From an uncultured Paracoccaceae bacterium (lineage in GTDB: Bacteria > Pseudomonadota > Alphaproteobacteria > Rhodobacterales > Rhodobacteraceae), in assembly GCA_947488175.1 (NCBI GenBank), contig CANKYO010000011.1:62001-126000 (forward strand): a stretch of DNA of 64,000 nt, in the 5' to 3' direction. The notes beneath the pieces are model-generated. The model saw only the letters and a program-made list of their open reading frames with translations. It ran no database searches and was not told the origin of the DNA. The translations under genes were made by a program, and so were the position numbers. Shown piece by piece: positions 45,661 through 54,607 of this stretch (positions are counted from its first letter, which is position 1; each line of letters begins with the position of its first letter).

Positions 45661-46857
45661 TCAGCGGTAGCCGATTGTCGAATAGACGCCATCGGCGAAT
45701 TCGACTTCCTGATAATTACCGGCAGATTCGCCGGGTCCGATCAGTTCCACGGCCGACGCGCCGACATAGTCGATTTCTTCGCCTGCAGCCAACAGCTCAA
45801 GACCCTTCTGCAGTTCACCGGGGAAGATCTCGGTGCCGGGGGCGTTGGCCACATCCATTACGTGATCCTTGAAGTCGGCAGAAGCCGATGACCCGGCAGC
45901 CTGCATGGCGAGCATGATCAGGGCTGCGGCATCGTAGGATTCGGGGCTGAATGCACCTGTTCCGTCAAAACCGGCCTCGGATGCCATTTCAACAAACTTT
46001 GCTGCACCCGGGCTGTCCGTACCGGGATATGCACCGAAGGATCCGTTCAGCTCGTCACCGAAGTTTTCATTCAGCTTCACGCCGACCATGCCGTCAGGCA
46101 CGTAGAACGTGTCGAACGCACCGGAATCCAAGGCGGAACGGATAACGCCGGACCCACCCTGGTCAACGTAACCTGCAACAACCAGCACCTCACCACCGGC
46201 AGAGGCCAGCGCACCGACTTCGGCAGAGTAGTCGGCCTTGCCGTCTTCATGAGCAGCAGAGATGGTGACGGTGCCGCCAGCCACTTCGAATGCCGCCTGG
46301 AACGAATCTGCCAGACCCTTACCGTAGTCGTTGTTGGTATAGGTCAGGGCCACTTCGCTGATGCCACGATCCTGCAGGATTTCCGTCATGATCACGCCTT
46401 GGCGTGCATCAGATGGGGCGGTCCGGAAGAACAGGCCGTCATCCTCGGCAGTCGACAGACCGGGTGACGTGGCTGATGGTGAGATCATGACAACACCATT
46501 GGGGCGCGCCACGTTCTGCAGGATTGCACCCGTGACGCCGGAACAGTCAGCGCCCATGATTGCGTTCACATTGTCGGATGTGACCAGACGTTCGGCGGCT
46601 GTTGTGGCAGCACCGGCATCGATACATGTGCTGTCGCCGCGCACGGATGTCACCTTGGCCCCGCCCAGCAATGCGCCTGACTCGGTGACTTCGGCCATCG
46701 CCAGTTCCGCGCCGTCGCCCATGGCAGGTGTGATCGATTCAAGCGGGCCGGTGAAGCCGAGGATCACGCCGATCTTTACTTCTTCGGAATGGGCGTCAGC
46801 AAATGCGGCACCCGCAAGCATGGTCATGGCGGTTGTCGCCATCATTAGTTTTTTCAT
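45661..46857 (-). CDS. livK: Branched-chain amino-acid-type substrate-binding protein
   Basis: Periplasmic binding protein of the HAAT family, 398 aa, which captures the ligand for LivHM. The ATG at 46857, with AGGGAG upstream, gives a signal peptide (MKKLMMATTAMTMLAGAAFADA). The mature part has the Leu/Ile/Val-binding-type fold, with KIGVILGFTGPLESITP at the start. Ligand may be a branched-chain amino acid, but related proteins bind amides or taurine-like compounds; the sequence does not decide. Longer in-frame starts place the signal peptide internally and are rejected. Confidence 0.92.
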   Translation of the reverse strand: MKKLMMATTAMTMLAGAAFADAHSEEVKIGVILGFTGPLESITPAMGDGAELAMAEVTESGALLGGAKVTSVRGDSTCIDAGAATTAAERLVTSDNVNAIMGADCSGVTGAILQNVARPNGVVMISPSATSPGLSTAEDDGLFFRTAPSDARQGVIMTEILQDRGISEVALTYTNNDYGKGLADSFQAAFEVAGGTVTISAAHEDGKADYSAEVGALASAGGEVLVVAGYVDQGGSGVIRSALDSGAFDTFYVPDGMVGVKLNENFGDELNGSFGAYPGTDSPGAAKFVEMASEAGFDGTGAFSPESYDAAALIMLAMQAAGSSASADFKDHVMDVANAPGTEIFPGELQKGLELLAAGEEIDYVGASAVELIGPGESAGNYQEVEFADGVYSTIGYR

Positions 46858-46949
46858 TGTCGTCTCCCTAGTGGATGTCTTTATCCTGCGGCGCAGATTA
46901 GCAGGCAGTTTCCAAAAGGAAAGGCGGAAGCCACGGGCAAATGACCTTA

Positions 46950-46978
46950 AAATTGGGGTTTTTGCGGGATGAAACCCC
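46950..46978 (-). terminator. Probable terminator of the GlxA-type regulator gene
   Basis: On the minus strand GGGGTTT (46978-46972) pairs with AAACCCC (46961-46955), loop of 10, followed by AATTTTAA. It sits between the regulator (ending 47026) and livK, so the two are probably separate transcripts. Confidence 0.5.
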
Positions 46979-47025
46979 GTCTGTCGTGGGGGTCGAGACA
47001 ATGGCAGCCGTGCCCCGTTATTTGT

Positions 47026-48027
47026 CTACACCGAAAGCCGCGCCGCGTGGCTGCCCCGTTCGCGATAGGGTGTCGTGTCGTAATGTGACCGATAACATTT
47101 CGAGAAATGTGAGGGGGATGCAAACCCGCAGGCGAGCGCCACGTTGATTACCGTCATGTCGGTCTGCATGAGCAGGTTGCGCGCCTTTTGTAGCCGCAGT
47201 TCCATGTAGTATCGCTTGGGGCTGCGCGACAGATACCGCCGGAAGAGGCGTTCCAACTGGCGCGTCGACATACCCACCTCTTTGGCGAGGATGGCGGGGC
47301 TGATCGGTTCCTCGATATTCTGTTCCATCATCTGAATGACACGGGAAAGCTTGGGATGACGCACGCCGATCCGGGTTGGGATCGACAGGCGCTGCGTGTC
47401 CTGATCCGTGCGAATCGACGAATAAATGAGGATATCGGCGACTGCATTGGCCAGATCTTCGCCATGATCATCGGCAATGATCTTGAGCATCAGATCAATA
47501 GAGGCTGTGCCGCCCGCGGTCGTGATCCGGTTTCCATCGACGACAAAGATTGATTTGGTCAGCTCGACCTCGTCGAATTCTTCGGCGAAACTGTCCTGGT
47601 TTTCCCAATGGATGGTTGCTTTCTTGCCGTCCAGCAGACCCGCCTTGGCCATGGTGTAACCGGCGGTACAAAGCCCGGCGACCGTTGCACCGCGCCGCGC
47701 CTCGCGGCGCAGCCAGTTCAGGGTGCGTTTGGTCGTGGCGCGTTGCACATCAACCCCACCACACAGCATGATCGTGTCGTCGCGATCCAGCTCAATCAGA
47801 TCGCCTTCGAGCCGGAAGGTGCAACCGTTTGAACACACAGCGTCTTCGCCGCCTTCGCCGATGATCTTCCAATCATAAAGTTTCTTGCCTGCGGTCCGGT
47901 TCGCAATCCGCAGGCTTTCCAGCGCGCTGGCGAAACACAGCATCGTAAAGTCCTGCATCAGCACAAACACAAAGCGGCGTGGTTTGCCACGATGGTCGAC
48001 TTCAACGATTTGAGGTTCGATAGACAT
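47026..48027 (-). CDS. GlxA-family transcriptional regulator (DJ-1/PfpI plus AraC HTH)
   Basis: A 333-aa regulator. Residues about 15-195 form a DJ-1/PfpI-like domain with the elbow region GLCTAGYTMAK, and the C-terminus is an AraC/XylS DNA-binding domain (about 225-320) with two helix-turn-helix units (ISPAILAKEVGMSTRQLERLF and MTVINVALACGFASPSHFSK). Members control glycine betaine, choline, carnitine or arginine use. In this window it could act on the adjacent liv operon, but this is only positional inference. Confidence 0.88.
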   Translation of the reverse strand: MSIEPQIVEVDHRGKPRRFVFVLMQDFTMLCFASALESLRIANRTAGKKLYDWKIIGEGGEDAVCSNGCTFRLEGDLIELDRDDTIMLCGGVDVQRATTKRTLNWLRREARRGATVAGLCTAGYTMAKAGLLDGKKATIHWENQDSFAEEFDEVELTKSIFVVDGNRITTAGGTASIDLMLKIIADDHGEDLANAVADILIYSSIRTDQDTQRLSIPTRIGVRHPKLSRVIQMMEQNIEEPISPAILAKEVGMSTRQLERLFRRYLSRSPKRYYMELRLQKARNLLMQTDMTVINVALACGFASPSHFSKCYRSHYDTTPYRERGSHAARLSV

Positions 48028-48102
48028 GATGCTGGGCCTGAAAAGCAGTTCGTCGCGGGACCTCAGCAGGTTTGTTGCTTGCGTTCAAGGGGGAAACCGC
48101 CG

Positions 48103-48486
48103 CTAGGCCTGCATCGGGGCCGTCGGCGCGCTGATATCAATGGCCGTGCCGTCAGGGTCCTCAACCAGCATGCGGCGTTGGCCATAGGGCATGTCCGTCG
48201 GGGGCGAGATGACCTTGGCCCCGATTTCTTCGGCTTTTCTCGCGACCTCGTCACAATCGGCGACCACGAATGTCACGATGACGCCGGAAGGTGCCGCTTG
48301 CAGCGGAGCTGGAACAATTTCGTGGTCCCGCTGCAGGATGCCGTATTCAAGGCCCGAAATATCGTGATGCGACATGATCACGAACCAATCCGCAGCAAAG
48401 TGGCGGTGCATGCCCAGTAGTTCTTCGTAAAACCGGGCCGACCGTTCCACGTTACTGCTGAGGATGTTGATAAAGCTTCTTTGCAT
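48103..48486 (-). CDS. VOC-family (glyoxalase/dioxygenase fold) protein
   Basis: A 127-aa protein with the betaalphabetabetabeta VOC fold, FINILSSNVERSARFYEELLGM at the N-terminus and MLVEDPDGTAIDISAP near the end, the typical metal- or substrate-binding pattern. Specific function is unknown. The ATG at 48486 with GGAGCAGAG upstream is better than the longer start at 48516. It is likely transcribed together with nothing else, lying 75 bp upstream of the GlxA regulator gene. Confidence 0.85.
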   Translation of the reverse strand: MQRSFINILSSNVERSARFYEELLGMHRHFAADWFVIMSHHDISGLEYGILQRDHEIVPAPLQAAPSGVIVTFVVADCDEVARKAEEIGAKVISPPTDMPYGQRRMLVEDPDGTAIDISAPTAPMQA

Positions 48487-48645
48487 AATCTCTGCTCCGT
48501 CAAATATGTGGTGCATCGCCCCGAGACATGGCCGAATGTCGCCCTAATCGCGGCAATTTGCCATTGGCGCCTCGCGCAGGGCGCGTTATAGGCTGCATTT
48601 GATAGCGTTAACTGCGATATCCACAACCTGATATGGAGCAAGACA

Positions 48646-50016
48646 ATGACCAACTGGCAAAAATCTGACTGGCGCAACAAGCCCCGGGTTCAGATGCCTG
48701 ACTATACTGATGCAGCCGCCCTGAAAGCTGTTGAAGGTCGTCTTGCCGGTTATCCACCGCTGGTCTTTGCAGGTGAGGCACGCAAGCTGAAATCGGAACT
48801 GGCTGCTGTCAGTCGGGGCGAGGCGTTTTTGTTGCAGGGCGGGGACTGCGCCGAAAGCTTTGCGGAATTCAGTGCGGACAGCATTCGCGACACCTTCAAG
48901 GTGATGCTGCAGATGGCCATGGTGCTGACCTATGGGGCCAAGGTGCCGGTGGTAAAGGTGGGTCGGATGGCGGGCCAGATGGCCAAGCCACGCTCCGCAC
49001 CAACCGAGACGGTCGATGGGATCGAACTGCCCAGCTACCGTGGTGATATCATCAACGGGTTCGAGTTCACTGAAGGCAGCCGCATCCCCGATCCGGAACG
49101 TATGCTGCAGGCCTATCTGCAGGCGGCTGCCACGCTGAACCTGCTACGCGCATTTTCGACCGGTGGCTTTGCCAATGTCCATGAGGTCCATAAGTGGACG
49201 CTAGGTTTCACCGACGCAAACGAGGTGGCGAAATACAGCGATATGGCCAGCCGGATCAGTGACACCCTGGACTTCATGGAAGCCGCTGGTCTGACCACCG
49301 AGACAAATCACGAGCTGCAGACAGTCGATTTCTACACCTCTCATGAAGCTTTGTTACTAGAGTATGAAGAGGCGCTATGCCGCCTCGATTCAACTTCAGG
49401 TAATTGGCTGGCTGGATCTGGCCACATGATCTGGATTGGGGATCGCACCCGCCAGCCTGACGGCGCGCATGTAGAATTCTGCAGAGGTGTGCAAAACCCG
49501 ATCGGTCTGAAATGCGGCCCCAGCATGACATCAGGGCATCTGAAAGCATTGATGGCGTCGCTGAACCCCAAGAACGAAGCGGGTCGTCTGACCCTGATCG
49601 CGCGCTTTGGTGCGGGGGCCGTTGGTGAGCATCTGCCGCGTTTGATCAAAGCGGTCGAGGAAGAAGGGGCCAATGTCGTTTGGACCTGTGACGCGATGCA
49701 CGGCAACACGATCAAGTCGACCACCGGTTACAAGACCCGACCGTTCGAAAGCGTGCTGCGCGAGGTCAAGGAGTTCTTTGCAGTCCACAATGCCGAAGGT
49801 ACGATCCCCGGCGGTGTGCATTTCGAGATGACTGGCAAGGACGTTACCGAATGCACCGGTGGCGTACGCGCCGTGACGGATGAGGACCTGTCAGATCGTT
49901 ATCACACGGCTTGTGACCCGCGCCTGAATGCGTCTCAGTCGCTGGAACTGGCCTTCTTGGTTGCCGAGGAGTTGTCGGCCCGCCGCAACAAGATGCAGCA
50001 GGCCAAAGCGGGCTGA
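48646..50016 (+). CDS. aroG: Class II 3-deoxy-7-phosphoheptulonate synthase
   Basis: This enzyme joins PEP and erythrose 4-phosphate, the first step of the shikimate pathway. The 456-aa protein is of the class II (plant/Mycobacterium) type: it has [25 protein letters not shown] and DAMHGNT with metal- and substrate-binding residues. The class II enzyme usually stands alone and is not sensitive to the same feedback as class I. ATG at 48646 with GGAG upstream. Confidence 0.95.
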   Translation: MTNWQKSDWRNKPRVQMPDYTDAAALKAVEGRLAGYPPLVFAGEARKLKSELAAVSRGEAFLLQGGDCAESFAEFSADSIRDTFKVMLQMAMVLTYGAKVPVVKVGRMAGQMAKPRSAPTETVDGIELPSYRGDIINGFEFTEGSRIPDPERMLQAYLQAAATLNLLRAFSTGGFANVHEVHKWTLGFTDANEVAKYSDMASRISDTLDFMEAAGLTTETNHELQTVDFYTSHEALLLEYEEALCRLDSTSGNWLAGSGHMIWIGDRTRQPDGAHVEFCRGVQNPIGLKCGPSMTSGHLKALMASLNPKNEAGRLTLIARFGAGAVGEHLPRLIKAVEEEGANVVWTCDAMHGNTIKSTTGYKTRPFESVLREVKEFFAVHNAEGTIPGGVHFEMTGKDVTECTGGVRAVTDEDLSDRYHTACDPRLNASQSLELAFLVAEELSARRNKMQQAKAG

Positions 50017-50658
50017 TTACCCGTTATTGACCACCAAACGCAGGGCCGGGCGCGCATCGTCCGGCCCTGTTGCGTTTGTGGGGTGGATCATGCTTTGCGC
50101 GCTGGCCAGTTGCAGGCCGAGCGTCTCGTGACGGATGCGGGCACCCTTGGTGATCTCGAACCGGCGGGGGCGTGTGCCTGTTTCGCCCTCTGTCACCATG
50201 GCGCCCAGAATGCGGGTCGTCTCGCCTTTGTTGTCGCGCAAGGGCAGCAGGAGCATTGTACCGGTCAGATGCGGCCGGATCAGGTTGCCGGGCGAATTCA
50301 GAGGCACACCGATGATCGCTGGTTCGGTAAACGCGGCCTCGACAAGTCTGGCGATATCGTCGCGGGCTTCGGGTGCAAAGAATGTGCTGAGCGGCATACC
50401 ACGCGCATCCATCTTGAGTAGGTCATGCAGCTTTTGACCTGCGACGCGCATCCGGGCGATACCCGGCGCGACCCGCTGCAGGATAAACGCATGGGGCAGG
50501 GCGCTGTCGATCTGGCTTGGCTCGATATCATTCCGCGAAGGAATCCGCTGGGCATGGCGCAATGCCTGCCAGTACCGCTCGAGGCTTTCAAGCGTCTCGT
50601 TTCCAGCGCCGGGTAGGTCTGCGCGGCGACGTTGTGGATTGTCCTCTACGATTTTCAT
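50017..50658 (-). CDS. PAS_5-family (PF07310-like) protein
   Basis: A 213-aa cytoplasmic protein with the pattern of the alphaproteobacterial PAS_5 domain: LERYWQALRHAQRIPSRNDIEPSQI at about 28-52, then HAFILQRVAPGIARMRVAG and GVPLNSPGNL. Function unknown; small PAS_5 proteins often sense ligands or redox state. Its stop abuts the aroG stop (convergent, 0 bp). The hairpin at 50037-50077 is inside its 3' end. A TTAA-N7-TTAA element lies 94 bp upstream of its start. Confidence 0.8.
   Translation of the reverse strand: MKIVEDNPQRRRADLPGAGNETLESLERYWQALRHAQRIPSRNDIEPSQIDSALPHAFILQRVAPGIARMRVAGQKLHDLLKMDARGMPLSTFFAPEARDDIARLVEAAFTEPAIIGVPLNSPGNLIRPHLTGTMLLLPLRDNKGETTRILGAMVTEGETGTRPRRFEITKGARIRHETLGLQLASAQSMIHPTNATGPDDARPALRLVVNNG
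50037..50077 (+). terminator. Possible aroG terminator inside the convergent PAS gene
   Basis: AACGCAGGGCCGG (50037-50049) can pair with CCGGCCCTGTTGCGTT (50061-50076), with a 3-nt bulge and an 11-nt loop. Only TTT follows, so T-tail support is weak. It begins 20 bp after the aroG stop, where a terminator is expected. Confidence 0.4.
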
Positions 50659-50751
50659 GGCTCTTTCTACTTTCGCTATGGTTGCCCCGGCTGGTGCTAA
50701 ACCATTTCATTTCGTTAGAAAGGTTTTAACAAAGATTACCCATAGATTCAT

Positions 50752-50766
50752 TTAACAAAGTGTTAA
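50752..50766. promoter_or_regulatory. CtrA-like full site TTAA-N7-TTAA
   Basis: TTAA at 50752-50755 and 50763-50766 are separated by exactly 7 bp, the consensus for the alphaproteobacterial cell-cycle regulator CtrA. The decamer TTTAACAAAG occurs at 50725-50734 and again at 50751-50760, 26 bp apart. It lies between the PAS_5 gene (94 bp away) and yicC (90 bp away). AT-rich DNA can give such matches by chance. Confidence 0.45.
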
Positions 50767-50856
50767 TGGGTTAATTTGAAATAAATCGCGATGGTTGCCT
50801 CGGGGTTTGGTTTTGCCTTAGGTGCAGGGAACAAAAAACTGACGGGGCAGCACTAC

Positions 50857-51747
50857 ATGATCCAATCCATGACCGCATTTGCAAGCCGGACCGGCACCCT
50901 TGGCCCGGCCTCCTGGAGTTGGGAAATGCGCGGGGTCAACGCGCGTGGCCTTGATTTGCGGCTGCGTATGCCGGACGGGATCGAGGGGCTTGAGGTGGCA
51001 TTGCGCGCCGCACTCGGCAAAGCGCTGGCACGCGGCAATGTGACGGTGAACCTGCGCCTGACGCGCGAAGAAGCGGGGACTGCCCTAGCTGTGGATGAGA
51101 CGCAACTGGATGCTGTGCTGAAGGCGCTGGATGCGGTGCAGGACCGTGCCTTTACAATGGGTGTCACGCTAGCGCAGCCGACCGCAGCCGATGTTTTGTC
51201 GCAGCGGGGTGTTCTGGTGCCGGCCAAACCGGATAATCTGGATGATGATCTGGCCAAGGCGTTGATTGCGGATATCGCGCCTTTGGTCGGTGATTTTGTG
51301 AAGATGCGCGAGACCGAGGGACATGCGTTACATCAGGTGATCACAGATCAACTGGCCCAGATCGGAAAATTTACTGCCGCGGCAGCAGAAGCCGCAGCCG
51401 CCCGCGCGCCGCAGGTCAAGGCCAACCTGACCACGGCGCTGCGTCGCGTGATGGATGATGTCAGCGAGATTGAAGAGGGGCGGGTTGCGCAGGAACTGGC
51501 GCTTCTGGCGGTCAAATCGGATGTGACCGAAGAGATTGATCGCCTGCAGACCCATGTAGCGGCAGCCCGTGATTTGCTGGCCGATCAAAAACCTGCCGGA
51601 CGGAAACTGGATTTTCTTGCACAGGAATTTAACCGGGAGGCGAATACCTTGTGTGCGAAGGCGCAGTCCGCCCCGCTCACCGCGATTGGTCTTGACCTAA
51701 AAGCGGTGATTGACCAGATGCGCGAGCAAATTCAGAATGTGGAGTAG
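50857..51747 (+). CDS. yicC: YicC/YloC-family endoribonuclease
   Basis: YicC proteins are endoribonucleases affecting stationary-phase survival and sRNA turnover in E. coli. The 296-aa protein starts with the conserved [10 protein letters not shown] and continues to the C-terminal DUF1732 domain with [18 protein letters not shown], both characteristic. ATG 50857 has GGGGCAG upstream; the in-frame start at 50791 is longer than the family. gmk follows with a 4-nt gap, the usual pair. Confidence 0.93.
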   Translation: MIQSMTAFASRTGTLGPASWSWEMRGVNARGLDLRLRMPDGIEGLEVALRAALGKALARGNVTVNLRLTREEAGTALAVDETQLDAVLKALDAVQDRAFTMGVTLAQPTAADVLSQRGVLVPAKPDNLDDDLAKALIADIAPLVGDFVKMRETEGHALHQVITDQLAQIGKFTAAAAEAAAARAPQVKANLTTALRRVMDDVSEIEEGRVAQELALLAVKSDVTEEIDRLQTHVAAARDLLADQKPAGRKLDFLAQEFNREANTLCAKAQSAPLTAIGLDLKAVIDQMREQIQNVE

Positions 51748-51751
51748 CGTG

Positions 51752-52390
51752 ATGTCCCGACGCGGTCTTTTGATTATCCTGTCATCCCCCTCAGGCGCCG
51801 GGAAATCAACATTGGCGGGGCGGTTACGGGTCTGGGACGATACGCTCCGCTTTTCTGTTTCCGCAACGACGCGCGCGCCGCGCGAGGGCGAGGTTGACGG
51901 GCAGGATTACTTTTTTGTCTCGGTGCCAGAGTTTCAGAAGCAGGTAGCCGAAGGCGAAATGCTGGAACACGCGCAGGTCTTTGGCAACTATTACGGATCG
52001 CCGCAGGCCCCGGTCCGCGAGGCCATCGACAGTGGGCGTGACGTGTTGTTCGACATCGATTGGCAGGGCGCGCAGCAAATCAGCAACTCGGCCTTGCAGG
52101 AACATGTGCTGTCGATCTTCATTCTCCCCCCTTCCATCACCGAACTGCATCGCCGCTTGGTCAACCGCGGACAGGATGCGCCTGATGTGATTGAAGGCCG
52201 GATGCAGAAAAGCTGGGATGAAATCAGCCATTGGGATGGCTATGATTACGTCCTGATCAACGACGATCTGGACGCGACAGAGGAACGGCTGAAAACCATC
52301 ATCAGTGCAGAGCGACTGCGCAGATCGCAACAGCCGCAATTGGTTGATCATGTCCGCCGTCTGCAAACCGAATTCGGAGACCGAAGATGA
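51752..52390 (+). CDS. gmk: Guanylate kinase
   Basis: Gmk phosphorylates GMP to GDP. The 212-aa protein has the P-loop [10 protein letters not shown] near the start, the GMP-binding [19 protein letters not shown], and the LID/DIDWQGA region. The ATG at 51752 has GGAG 8 nt upstream. It overlaps the next gene by 4 nt (ATGA). Confidence 0.97.
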   Translation: MSRRGLLIILSSPSGAGKSTLAGRLRVWDDTLRFSVSATTRAPREGEVDGQDYFFVSVPEFQKQVAEGEMLEHAQVFGNYYGSPQAPVREAIDSGRDVLFDIDWQGAQQISNSALQEHVLSIFILPPSITELHRRLVNRGQDAPDVIEGRMQKSWDEISHWDGYDYVLINDDLDATEERLKTIISAERLRRSQQPQLVDHVRRLQTEFGDRR

Positions 52391-52908
52391 ACCTTTATGC
52401 CTTGAATGATGTTTCACCAACGGTTGCTGATGATGCGTGGGTGGCGCCGGGCTGTCATGTGATCGGCAACGTCATATTGGCAGCCAAATCATCGGTGTGG
52501 TTCGGTTCTAGCCTGCGGGGGGACAATGAGCCGATTACGATTGGTGAGGGGACCAATGTGCAGGAAAACTGTGTCATGCACACCGATATGGGCTTCCCGC
52601 TGACGATAGGTGCGGGTTGCACGGTGGGACATAAGGCCATGCTGCATGGATGCACCATTGGTGACAACAGCCTGATCGGTATGGGTGCGACGGTACTGAA
52701 CGGTGCCGTCATTGGCGCAAACTGCCTGATCGGTGCAGGTGCATTGATCACAGAAGGCAAGAAAATCCCTGACGGCTCGCTTGTCATGGGCAGCCCTGGC
52801 AAGGTGGTGCGAGAGCTTGACGCGAACGCAATAAACGCACTCAGGGCGTCGGCAATACATTATCAGGAAAATGCGGCGCGTTTTCGTGACGGGCTCAGGG
52901 CGCTTTGA
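52387..52908 (+). CDS. Gamma-class carbonic anhydrase-family hexapeptide protein
   Basis: A 173-aa left-handed beta-helix protein of the YrdA/PaaY/CaiE type. Hexapeptide repeats run through residues 20-130, and three histidines (MHTDMG, then GHKAMLHGC) match the zinc site of gamma carbonic anhydrases. Activity is not certain. The overlapping ATGA with gmk shows co-translation. Confidence 0.9.
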   Translation: MNLYALNDVSPTVADDAWVAPGCHVIGNVILAAKSSVWFGSSLRGDNEPITIGEGTNVQENCVMHTDMGFPLTIGAGCTVGHKAMLHGCTIGDNSLIGMGATVLNGAVIGANCLIGAGALITEGKKIPDGSLVMGSPGKVVRELDANAINALRASAIHYQENAARFRDGLRAL

Positions 52909-53304
52909 TCACTCCCCGGCCATGCGCGGCATCAAGAGCAGGTCAAAATCCAATTGCGGTGCAAAATTTCGCACCTCCTGCCGGATCAGGTCCGCATCAG
53001 GCAGGTCGTCGGCAATAGCGCGATAGCGCCCCTGAAACCGCAATTCGATCAATTTGACTGCAACATCCACCGCATCGAAATCATCAGCCACCAGTGGCGA
53101 CAGGATGATATCGGGCTCTTTCTCGTTCACGACATCGGCGTTCAGTGCCTCGATTTCGACAAACTGAAAACCGTCGAGGGGTGGGACAACGCGACCCTGC
53201 GCCCGCCAACGAGCCAGATCACCAATCACCAGCGTGTTGCTGGCAAGACCCTCGAGCGCGTCTGGAAACGGCGCGGTACGACCGCGTTCTGCTTGACCTG
53301 ACAT
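52909..53304 (-). CDS. Conserved small protein, receiver-like fold
   Basis: A 131-aa protein with no signal peptide. The order of strands and helices (NTLVIGDLARW, then FVEIEAL, then EPDIILSPLVADDFDAVDVAVKLIELRFQGRYRAIAD) looks like a response-regulator receiver in which the phospho-accepting Asp position is occupied by Ser/Pro, so it may be a pseudoreceiver. This is inferred from pattern, not shown. It is divergent from phoR, with a perfect 14-bp palindrome 9 bp upstream of its ATG (53302-53304). It abuts the gamma carbonic anhydrase gene convergently. Confidence 0.6.
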   Translation of the reverse strand: MSGQAERGRTAPFPDALEGLASNTLVIGDLARWRAQGRVVPPLDGFQFVEIEALNADVVNEKEPDIILSPLVADDFDAVDVAVKLIELRFQGRYRAIADDLPDADLIRQEVRNFAPQLDFDLLLMPRMAGE

Positions 53305-53312
53305 ATGTGTTC

Positions 53313-53326
53313 CAATTCCGGAATTG
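53313..53326. promoter_or_regulatory. Perfect 14-bp palindrome between orphan gene and phoR
   Basis: CAATTCCGGAATTG is exactly self-complementary and lies 8 bp upstream of the minus-strand gene start. It is a likely operator or a dimer-binding site. No regulator is known. Confidence 0.5.
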
Positions 53327-53464
53327 TGAGTGGTTGAGTAAGATGGTGTCGCCTATAAAACGCCCGGTTACCCACGAATGTTCCAAATCGTTAAAGATTT
53401 ATTTGCTTGGCAGGCACAAGTCTTGGGGAATAAAGAGCCTCAAACACGAAATGAGGTTGGCCGC

Positions 53465-54493
53465 GTGACATCCGATACACTTTCTGCTGTCACCGACGCA
53501 TTGCCGATCCCCGTTCTGGTCATTGGCCCTGACGATCGTATCCGCGCGGCAAACCCACCGGTTGAGGCTGTATTGGGTGCCGGAATTGTCGGTCGGCTTT
53601 ACATTACCATCCTTCGGCAACCCGCGTTACTCGAAGCGATTGCGAAAGTGCGCGACGGTGTGGATTCTCAGGCAACACGATTTGCCGGACGCGACGGAAC
53701 CAAGGATACCATCTACCGCGTGGTCATCGCCCGCGCTGGTACCGACATTGTTCTGTCTTTCGAAGATCAGACCGCCGCCGAAGAAGCAGGTCAAATGCGC
53801 CGCGATTTCGTGGCGAACGTCAGCCATGAATTGCGCACGCCACTCACGGCCCTTCTTGGCTTTATCGAAACGTTGGGAGGAGCGGCCCGCGACGATGCCG
53901 CAGCGCGGGACCGGTTTCTCGCTATCATGCAGCAGGAGGCCAGCCGGATGACGCGGCTGGTCGATGATCTTTTGTCGCTCAGCCGCGTCGAAGAAGATGA
54001 GCGCGTGCGGCCGCGAGAAGAGGTCGATCTGGCCGGAATACTGTCATCCGTCATCAAGGGCCTGGAACCACTGGCAGAGAAGGCGGGGGTGAAAGTATGT
54101 CTGCGGGCGCCGGAAGAGGCCGAAGTCGTGCCAGGTGATACGGGACAGCTGATACAGGTGTTCAGTAACCTTATCGAAAACGGCATCAAATACGGCGCAT
54201 CAGGCGGTGTGGTCAACGTTACTTTATTCAACCGCGAAGCTCACGCGCGTCTGCGGGGTGAAGGGGTGCAGGTCAGCGTGGCTGACAGTGGCGATGGCAT
54301 TCCATCCCACCATATCGCCCGGCTGACGGAGCGATTCTATCGCGTGGACAATCACCGATCCCGCCAGGTCGGCGGCACCGGCCTTGGCCTGGCAATTGTC
54401 AAACATATCGTGAACAGGCACAGGGGCCGCCTGGTCATCGAAAGTGAAGAGGGGCAGGGGACAGAAGTATCTGTGTTTTTGCCCACCCAATGA
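53465..54493 (+). CDS. phoR: Phosphate regulon sensor kinase PhoR, soluble type
   Basis: PhoR phosphorylates PhoB when phosphate is low. From GTG 53465 the protein has 342 aa: a PAS domain (about 8-90), HisKA with FVANVSHELRTPLTALLGF and HATPase with NLIENGIKYG and GGTGLGLAIVKH. Unlike E. coli PhoR it has no transmembrane helix, so signalling must depend on another contact, possibly PhoU or the Pst complex. An ATG at 53378 would add 29 residues but has no ribosome site. It ends just before the Pho box. Confidence 0.9.
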   Translation: MTSDTLSAVTDALPIPVLVIGPDDRIRAANPPVEAVLGAGIVGRLYITILRQPALLEAIAKVRDGVDSQATRFAGRDGTKDTIYRVVIARAGTDIVLSFEDQTAAEEAGQMRRDFVANVSHELRTPLTALLGFIETLGGAARDDAAARDRFLAIMQQEASRMTRLVDDLLSLSRVEEDERVRPREEVDLAGILSSVIKGLEPLAEKAGVKVCLRAPEEAEVVPGDTGQLIQVFSNLIENGIKYGASGGVVNVTLFNREAHARLRGEGVQVSVADSGDGIPSHHIARLTERFYRVDNHRSRQVGGTGLGLAIVKHIVNRHRGRLVIESEEGQGTEVSVFLPTQ

Positions 54494-54533
54494 CTGTCAT
54501 AAAACTTTTACTTAACTGTCACAGAACGTTCAG
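54494..54533 (+). promoter_or_regulatory. PhoB-binding Pho box array upstream of pstS
   Basis: Four 7-bp repeats are spaced exactly 11 bp apart: CTGTCAT (54494), CTTTTAC (54505), CTGTCAC (54516) and CGTTCAG (54527), each followed by 4 bp that are mostly A/T. Two or more repeats in 11-bp register define a PhoB site. The array starts at the base after the phoR stop codon, so phoR and the pst operon are separately controlled at least in part. Confidence 0.85.
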
Positions 54534-54607
54534 GCGGCGACGCTAAACGGGCCGCAATGGTTGCGCGGCTCGCGCGCGGCCAATGTTTGACTGACAGGAG
54601 TGATTTG

